Part shown: positions 5,606 to 9,714 of the stretch, in pieces
Position numbering within the stretch: position 1 is the first letter of the stretch
How the letters are laid out: each line of letters starts with the position of its first letter
Origin: an uncultured Methanomicrobiales archaeon
GTDB taxonomy: Archaea > Thermoplasmatota > Thermoplasmata > Methanomassiliicoccales > Methanomethylophilaceae
DNA length: 9,714 nt
Assembly: GCA_937892275.1 (NCBI GenBank)
Contig: CALAVG010000110.1
Coordinates: 1-9,714 of the forward strand
Reading direction: 5' to 3'
Position numbers and translations under genes: made by a program
The notes under the pieces: generated by a model
What the model was told of the DNA's origin: nothing
The model's input: the letters and a program-made list of their open reading frames with translations, nothing else
The model's database searches: none

Positions 5606-5755
5606 GTGGCGAATGAATCCAACATTAGACCCCGGGAATATCGCAAAGCGGCCGCCAAGAGGATAGTTGAGAAACTAGGCGACCTACCCACAGTTGGTAA
5701 CATCGATGAACAGGGTCGCCTAATAGTTCCCAGAGATTTATACGAAAAGGACTGA
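5606..5755 (+). CDS. 49-aa small protein with weak AbrB-like strand motif
   Basis: A GTG-start gene of 49 residues. The start is well supported by GGTGAT (5597-5602), a perfect match to the archaeal 16S tail, with normal spacing. The N-terminal half is a basic helix (REYRKAAAKRIVEKLG). The C-terminal half, NIDEQGRLIVPRDLYE, resembles the GR.vIP-type strand-turn of AbrB/SpoVT DNA-binding proteins, but the copy stops right after that motif, so the match is weak. If DNA-binding, it would be a natural regulator of the nearby palindromes. Codon use is more AT-rich than in the main block. An overlapping ATG frame from 5613 ends at a TAG after 17 codons and is not supported. Confidence 0.5.
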   Translation: MANESNIRPREYRKAAAKRIVEKLGDLPTVGNIDEQGRLIVPRDLYEKD

Positions 5756-5866
5756 CGTTTGCAATATGCTTACAAACATCATACCATAGTATTATTTATC
5801 AACCACACGAATACCTCATTACTTTCCACCAAAGAAACGTAGATGACGTTGTTTAACAATTAACTA

Positions 5867-5892
5867 TTTTTCAGCCCCCATACTCATTTTTT
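5867..5892 (+). terminator. T-runs, probable archaeal transcription terminator
   Basis: TTTTT (5867-5871) and TTTTTT (5887-5892) lie in a gene-free AT-rich stretch between the 49-aa gene and the methyltransferase operon. Archaeal RNA polymerase often stops at such T-runs without a hairpin. The larger stretch 5756-6039 otherwise holds the operator and TATA candidates listed separately. A weak GTTTG/CAAAC repeat lies at 5757-5777. Confidence 0.35.
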
Positions 5893-5929
5893 CAACGGTA
5901 AACCTATCCAACACGCTAATTACTGTTGT

Positions 5930-5963
5930 CTTACAATTGTAATTACATAGTAATCAATTTATA
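5930..5963 (+). promoter_or_regulatory. Operator pair and TATA box of the methyltransferase operon
   Basis: TTACAATTGTAA (5931-5942) is a perfect 12-base palindrome. It is followed immediately by ATTAC-ATA-GTAAT (5942-5954), a second inverted repeat sharing one base. TTTATA (5958-5963) follows, placing a start site near 5985-5990. The arrangement suggests a regulator bound just upstream of TBP. CTTACAA at 5930-5936 recurs at 5769-5775 and inverted at 5315-5321. Confidence 0.5.
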
Positions 5964-5998
5964 GAAATTAAACGAATCATCTTACCTGGGATGAACTC

Positions 5999-6043
5999 AT
6001 GTCATACAATGGGAATCTGACAGGCAAGGGGGTTCGTGAGTGA
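5999..6043 (+). CDS. 14-aa leader ORF before the cytosine methyltransferase
   Basis: A 14-codon frame, MSYNGNLTGKGVRE, starting near the predicted transcript start and ending at TGA 6041-6043, overlapping the GTG start of the next gene (GTGA). It mirrors the small ORF before PCNA and may couple translation. No ribosome site is obvious; it might be a leader peptide only. Confidence 0.25.
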   Translation: MSYNGNLTGKGVRE

Positions 6044-6747
6044 AGGTTCTCGAACTCTTTGCGGGAACACGTTCGATAGGCAAGGCATTCGAATCTCACG
6101 GCCACGAGGTATACAGTGTGGAATGGGACAAGAAGTTCGAGGACATCGACCTCTATCAGGACATATCAACACTCACGGCTGAACAATGCATAGAACTCTG
6201 TGGAGGAAAGCCAGATGTGGCCTGGATGTCTTTTGACTGCACCTCGTACTCTATTGCCGCAATTGGACACCACAGAAAGAAGAATCCCATCACGGGAGAA
6301 CTGGAACCCCAGACCGACTACGCCAAGTTCTGTGACATGACGAACGCACACTGTATAGACCTGATGCATGAACTCCAACCCAAGTACTTCTTCATAGAGA
6401 ATCCAAGGGCAGGACTCCGTACCATGAGGTTCATGAAGGGAATCCCACGGTACACAGTGACATATTGCCAATACGGGGACACAAGACAGAAACCCACCGA
6501 CATATGGACCAACCACCCCAATCCGAGGTTCAGACCAGCCTGCAAGCCCGGTTCCCCATGCCATGTGGCTGCACCGAGGGGTTCGAGGACAGGTACGCAA
6601 GGGCTCGGGAACTCCAAGGAGAGGGCAAGGATCCCTCCCGAACTCTGCGAACACATCGTAAGGATATGCGAAGATCCCGACGGACACGACGACCCTGTGA
6701 TGGGATACACCCCTCAGACAAGACTCACGGAGTTCGATAAGGCATGA
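6040..6747 (+). CDS. C5-cytosine DNA methyltransferase, short phage-type
   Basis: Transfers a methyl group from S-adenosylmethionine to C5 of cytosine in DNA. Visible motifs in the 235 residues: motif I LELFAGTRSIGKAF (4-17, cofactor site), motif II-like acidic residue after SVEWD (26-30), motif IV PDVAWMSFDCTSYS with catalytic Cys67, motif VI ENP (120-122, usually ENV) and a motif VIII-like TRQKPTDIW (148-156). The canonical PC dipeptide before the catalytic Cys is DC here, and the length is well below the usual 300-400 residues. This suggests a compact phage-type enzyme with little target-recognition domain. GTG 6040 is forced by an in-frame TGA at 6037-6039, with a GGGGG site upstream. It ends overlapping the first amino-methyltransferase (ATGA at 6744), so the four enzymes form one coupled cassette. 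Confidence 0.85.
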   Translation: MKVLELFAGTRSIGKAFESHGHEVYSVEWDKKFEDIDLYQDISTLTAEQCIELCGGKPDVAWMSFDCTSYSIAAIGHHRKKNPITGELEPQTDYAKFCDMTNAHCIDLMHELQPKYFFIENPRAGLRTMRFMKGIPRYTVTYCQYGDTRQKPTDIWTNHPNPRFRPACKPGSPCHVAAPRGSRTGTQGLGNSKERARIPPELCEHIVRICEDPDGHDDPVMGYTPQTRLTEFDKA

Positions 6748-6845
6748 CCGTCACCACCTACCAAGGTGATTGCCTTGAACTGATGGGGAACATCCCCGAC
6801 CATTCGGTCGATATGGTCCTCTGCGACCTTCCATACGGCACCACG
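6744..6845 (+). repeat. Direct repeat A, 5' part of copy 1
   Basis: These 102 bases recur at 7517-7618 with only a handful of changes, mostly synonymous. They encode the conserved start of the methyltransferases up to the DLPYG motif. Copy 3 (from 8284) is more distant. Such repeated ends can support recombination between neighbouring copies. Confidence 0.8.
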
Positions 6846-7517
6846 AGGAACCAATGGGACAGCGTCATAAATCTTGACGCCATGTGGACTCAATACCACA
6901 GGGTAGTGACCCCCAACGGTGTCATCGCATTGACATCCCAAGGTGTGTTCACCGCCAGACTGATGCTTTCGAACGAGAGCATGTTCAGATACAAGCTCGT
7001 ATGGATCAAATCCAAAGCCACGAACTTCCTGAACAGCAAGAAGCAGCCGTTACGCAAGCATGAGGACGTATGCATATTCTATGCGGACCAGCCCATCTAC
7101 AACCCCATAATGAGTCCAGGCACCCCTTATGATAAGGGAACACGCAAGGATCAGGATACAGGCTCATACAACAAGCTCACACCCGTACAGATTAAGAGCG
7201 ATGGGGACAGATGTCCCACGGACATCATCTACTTCAAGACGGCAGAATCGGAGGGGGAGGTATTCCACCCCACGCAGAAACCCGTGGCTTTATGTGAGTA
7301 TCTAATCAGGACCTATACCGACGAGGGTATGACTGTCCTTGACAACTGTATGGGTTCCGGTACCACAGGCGTAGCGGCAGTACAGACCGGAAGGAACTTC
7401 ATAGGCATAGAGAAGGACGAAGAATACTACGCCAAAGCAGTAGAACGCATATCCAAGGCGGAATACAAGGTAAGGAACAGGACCACACTTGACAGTTTCA
7501 TAGGGGGAACCTCCTGA
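6744..7517 (+). CDS. Beta-class DNA amino-methyltransferase, copy 1
   Basis: A site-specific N6-adenine or N4-cytosine methyltransferase of 257 residues. Motif order is that of the beta class: catalytic motif IV DLPYG (28-32) precedes the central recognition part, followed by HPTQKP (175-180) and cofactor motif I CMGSGTTG (202-209). DLPY favours adenine as target. The first 36 and last 83 residues are nearly identical to copy 2. The centre instead resembles copy 3 (GVFTARLMLSNESM against GMFTAKLMQSNESM). It starts inside the stop of the cytosine enzyme and ends at TGA 7515-7517, whose final A is the A of the next ATG. No endonuclease partner is present, so it is best called an orphan methyltransferase; its recognition site cannot be read from the sequence. 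Confidence 0.9.
   Translation: MTVTTYQGDCLELMGNIPDHSVDMVLCDLPYGTTRNQWDSVINLDAMWTQYHRVVTPNGVIALTSQGVFTARLMLSNESMFRYKLVWIKSKATNFLNSKKQPLRKHEDVCIFYADQPIYNPIMSPGTPYDKGTRKDQDTGSYNKLTPVQIKSDGDRCPTDIIYFKTAESEGEVFHPTQKPVALCEYLIRTYTDEGMTVLDNCMGSGTTGVAAVQTGRNFIGIEKDEEYYAKAVERISKAEYKVRNRTTLDSFIGGTS
7266..7514 (+). repeat. Direct repeat B, 3' part of copy 1
   Basis: This stretch, encoding HPTQKP through the C-terminus, recurs at 8033-8284 with few changes. With repeat A it brackets a divergent centre of about 420 bases in each of copies 1 and 2. Confidence 0.8.
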
Positions 7518-8287
7518 TGACCGTCACCACCTACCAAGGCGATTGCCTTGAACTGATGGGGAGCATCCCCGACCATTCGGTCGACATGGTCCTATGCGAC
7601 CTTCCATACGGTACAACGCGCAACGAGTGGGATGTGACGATCCCAATGGAGCAGTTGTGGGAATCCTACCACCGTATTGTCAGAGGGGGGGGGGCTATCG
7701 CACTGTTCTGTCAAGCACCTTTCAGCTATGTCGTGGGGGCATCTAACATGAAAGAGTTCCGCTACGAATGGGTCTGGCGTAAGAACACCATCACAGGGCA
7801 GCTCAATGCCAACCGTACACCGCTGAAATGTCATGAGAACATCATGATATTCTGCGACAAGGCACCACCTTATAACCCACAAGTAACGCACACAGCACCA
7901 AAGGTCATCAAGGACAGCCCATCCAATTCCAGTATTTACGACAGATGTGGAAAGAGGGACGGTGTTAGAATGGTGGACTACACCTATCCTTGGGATGTTA
8001 TCGATTTCGATGTCAACAAGGACGAGAAGATCCACCCCACACAGAAACCTGTAGCCCTCTGCGAGTATCTTATCAAGACCTACACCGACGAGGGAATGAC
8101 CATCCTTGACAATTGTATGGGTTCCGGTACCACAGGTGTAGCTGCAGTACAGACCGGAAGGAACTTCATAGGCATTGAAAAGGATGAGAACTACTACGCC
8201 AAAGCGGTAGAACGCATATCAAATGCCGAATACAAGGTCAGGAACAGGACTACCCTGGACAGTTTCATGGGAGGTACCGCCCGATGA
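7517..8287 (+). CDS. Beta-class DNA amino-methyltransferase, copy 2, with poly-G tract
   Basis: A second beta-class methyltransferase of 256 residues: DLPYG (28-32), HPTQKP (173-178) and CMGSGTTG (200-207). Its central region (about 40-170) is unlike copies 1 and 3, so a different target sequence is likely. Its ends match copy 1 almost exactly. A run of ten G (7685-7694) encodes Gly57-Gly59. Loss or gain of one G would shift the frame before the recognition and cofactor motifs and inactivate the enzyme. The gene is currently in frame. Translation is coupled on both sides: TGATG at 7515-7519 and ATGA at 8284-8287. Confidence 0.9.
   Translation: MTVTTYQGDCLELMGSIPDHSVDMVLCDLPYGTTRNEWDVTIPMEQLWESYHRIVRGGGAIALFCQAPFSYVVGASNMKEFRYEWVWRKNTITGQLNANRTPLKCHENIMIFCDKAPPYNPQVTHTAPKVIKDSPSNSSIYDRCGKRDGVRMVDYTYPWDVIDFDVNKDEKIHPTQKPVALCEYLIKTYTDEGMTILDNCMGSGTTGVAAVQTGRNFIGIEKDENYYAKAVERISNAEYKVRNRTTLDSFMGGTAR
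7685..7694 (+). repeat. Homopolymer run of ten G inside methyltransferase copy 2
   Basis: An uninterrupted G10 tract is the longest homopolymer in the window and lies within codons 57-60. The aligned positions in copies 1 and 3 have no such run. Poly-G tracts of this length are known slip sites in phase-variable bacterial genes, including methyltransferases. A sequencing or assembly artefact of length is also possible. Confidence 0.85.
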
Positions 8288-9119
8288 CAGTTACCACCTA
8301 CCACGGCGATTGCATAGAGCTGATGGATTCCTTGCCAGACAAATCCGTGGACATGATCCTCACAGACCCCCCATACGGGGTACTGAACAAGGGTAACGCC
8401 CACGCTAAGTGGGATAACATCATACCTTTCGAGGACATGTGGAGGTGCTACAACCGTATCATCAAGGACAAGGGCATCATAGTGCTGTTCTGTCAAGGCA
8501 TGTTCACTGCCAAACTCATGCAATCCAACGAATCCATGTGGAGATACAACCTCATATGGCAGAAGGATAGGCCCACAGGATTCCTGAACGCCAACCGTAT
8601 GCCGTTGAGATCCCATGAGGACATCTGCATCTTCTACAAGGAACTCCCCAAGTACAACCCTCAGATGACGCCCTGTTCTCCCGCAGAAAGATGTCATCCT
8701 ATCGGCAACGGGGTACACAAGGACCGCAATCAGCAGTACGGGGACTTTGACAGACTTCATCAGCCCATCAGGGACGAGAAGTTCCCCAAATCAGTCATCT
8801 ACATCCCCCAGGAGCACAAATGCACCGGGGATTCGCACCCCACACAGAAACCCGTTGCCCTCTGTGAGTATCTGATCAGAACATACACCGATCCCGGGAC
8901 ACCGTCCTCGATTCCTGTATGGGTTCCGGCACCACGGGCGTAGCCTGTGTCAACACCCAACGCGACTTCATAGGCATGGAGAAGGACGATCATTGGTACG
9001 GATTCGCCGTCAAACGCATCACGGACGCAGGATACACCGTACAGGAGGTATCGGAGGACACCGTCCTCACAAAGATGCCCACAGGCCCAAGGCAAAGCAG
9101 CCTATCGGCCTTTCTATGA
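8284..9119 (+). pseudogene. Beta-class methyltransferase copy 3, split by a -1 frameshift
   Basis: A third paralogue with the canonical DPPYG (28-32), a central region like that of copy 1, and HPTQKP. At GAT-CCC-GGG (8890-8898) the frame breaks. The current frame runs on through out-of-frame codons to TAG 8941-8943. The expected continuation, DTVLDSCMGSGTTGVACVN, lies in the frame that reads GAC at 8898-8900 and continues to TGA 9117-9119. One missing G restores about 278 residues. As written, the product lacks cofactor motif I and would be inactive. The rest of the gene is undamaged, so the lesion is recent, reversible or a sequence error. GGGAGGT (8269-8275) is a good ribosome site. Copy 3 is the most diverged copy, especially its C-terminal tail. 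Confidence 0.85.
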
Positions 9120-9187
9120 CATCATCACGGTTCAATCAATGAACACACGAAACCCGTTAGAACAACAGAACAAGGAGAATGAACGGA

Positions 9188-9226
9188 ATGAACAACGGAA
9201 AAAACAAGGGAGGGAATCTCCCATGA
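9188..9226 (+). CDS. 12-aa coupling minigene before winged-helix gene
   Basis: MNNGKNKGGNLP with AAGGAG (9172-9177) 10 bases upstream. Its TGA (9224-9226) overlaps ATG 9223 of the next gene. Only the ribosome site and overlap support it. The surrounding stretch 9120-9187 shows no better gene; an 8-codon frame at 9116-9142 also chains by ATGA overlaps. Confidence 0.25.
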   Translation: MNNGKNKGGNLP

Positions 9227-9459
9227 GACACGTAATGGAGAAGCTGGAACCGTCCATATTGGACTTCCTCAGACTGAACGGACCGTCCACCGCAAGGGAT
9301 GTCATGAACGGTGTCGACAAGAAGTACCGCCGCAACGTCAACGTGGAGATGGTCACGAGATGCCTTTCCGCGTACAGAGGACACGGGAAGGTCGTGATCA
9401 GCGACAGGACATCGGACCAGACCTGTATCTGGGCGTTGGCAGGGAGCGAGGATCAATGA
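9223..9459 (+). CDS. Small winged-helix protein
   Basis: A 78-residue winged-helix domain: EPSILDFLRLNGPSTARDVMNGV reads as helix 1 and helix 2, NVNVEMVTRCLSAY as the recognition helix, and GKVVISDRTSDQTCIWAL as the wing. It probably binds DNA as a small regulator of the element. ATG 9223 is preferred because AAGGGAGGG (9206-9214) precedes it at good spacing. The longer frame from ATG 9139 has no ribosome site and would add a low-complexity Asn/Gln/Glu/Arg stretch. The stop overlaps the next start (ATGA at 9456). Confidence 0.65.
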   Translation: MRHVMEKLEPSILDFLRLNGPSTARDVMNGVDKKYRRNVNVEMVTRCLSAYRGHGKVVISDRTSDQTCIWALAGSEDQ

Positions 9460-9714
9460 AGAAATCCACCATGTCGATACTGTTCCACACCACGATCCCC
9501 GAAGTGGTTGACGTACTGTACGTCAGGGGAGGACTCACCAACAGACAGATCGCCCACAGGATAGAATGCGACGAATCAGGTCTGTCCAAACAGCTCCGGC
9601 TAATGGAGGTCAAAGGCATGACCCGTCGGAAGGATGGCAAATGGTATCTCACCAAGGAGGGGAGGGAGCTCGCTCCCCTCATCCTAGGTCTGAGGGACAA
9701 GATGGAGGCCACCA
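9456..9714 (+). CDS. Winged-helix regulator, 3' end outside the window
   Basis: At least 86 residues of a MarR/ArsR-like winged helix. Helices IPEVVDVLYVRGGLTNRQIAHRI and DESGLSKQLRLMEVKGM form the helix-turn-helix, and TRRKDGKWYLTKEGRELAPLI forms the wing plus the start of a further helix. The KGKWYLTxEG pattern is typical of archaeal transcription regulators of this fold. It is coupled to the preceding winged-helix gene by an ATGA overlap, so the two may act on the same targets. It runs off the right edge, so the C-terminus is unknown. Confidence 0.75.
   Translation, partial: MKKSTMSILFHTTIPEVVDVLYVRGGLTNRQIAHRIECDESGLSKQLRLMEVKGMTRRKDGKWYLTKEGRELAPLILGLRDKMEAT

Noticed and set aside
5756..6039. 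tRNA, CRISPR array or attachment site in the AT-rich gap
   Set aside because: I found no cloverleaf, no regularly spaced repeats and no tRNA-end duplication. Only T-runs, palindromes and a TATA-like box are supported.
8887..8900. Programmed -1 frameshifting in methyltransferase copy 3
   Set aside because: The site T-CCC-GGG does not form a standard slippery heptamer and no obvious pseudoknot follows. A one-base loss in a G run is simpler.
9139..9222. Longer start for the winged-helix gene at ATG 9139
   Set aside because: No ribosome site lies before 9139, and the added 28 residues are low complexity. ATG 9223 has a strong site and an overlapping upstream stop.

Overview
The window looks like part of a provirus or other integrated mobile element from a methanogenic archaeon. 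Archaeal features are a PCNA-type sliding clamp, Shine-Dalgarno sequences of the GGAGGTGAT type, an archaeal TATA-like element and heavy use of AGG for arginine. Small, tightly packed, same-strand genes joined by ATGA/GTGA overlaps, many short zinc-ribbon and winged-helix proteins, a dUTPase and several DNA methyltransferases without a nuclease all suggest a virus-like element. Almost every gene stops at TGA, one at TAA and no intact gene at TAG. One gene has an internal in-frame TAG that looks translated. This fits a pyrrolysine-using lineage such as Methanomassiliicoccales, but that assignment is inference.

Region 1 (1-5215) is one long plus-strand block. It starts with a membrane protein cut by the window edge, then a 22-aa ORF coupled to PCNA (563-1297), a trimeric dUTPase (1306-1725) and the TAG-interrupted gene (1730-2083). 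A run of small proteins follows: zinc-binding proteins at 2123, 2717 and 2866, a winged helix at 2257, a probable GINS-like replication factor at 3098, a Lar-like zinc ribbon at 3561 and several unrecognised proteins. PCNA, GINS-like protein and dUTPase together suggest the element helps build or tune the replication fork and nucleotide pool.

Region 2 (5216-6039) is a more AT-rich control region with two small genes: a probably leaderless coiled-coil gene (5341-5532) and a 49-aa GTG-start gene (5606-5755). It holds TATA-like boxes, T-runs and several short palindromes. The 7-mer CTTACAA occurs three times here, in either orientation.

Region 3 (6040-9119) is a translationally coupled modification cassette: one C5-cytosine methyltransferase, then three tandem paralogous beta-class amino-methyltransferases. 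The first two share nearly identical ends but have different central parts. The second carries a run of ten G inside its reading frame. The third is split by a one-base frameshift beside a short G run. No restriction endonuclease is visible, so the cassette is best read as modification that shields the element's DNA, possibly switchable.

Region 4 (9120-9714) has two small winged-helix proteins, the second running off the window.
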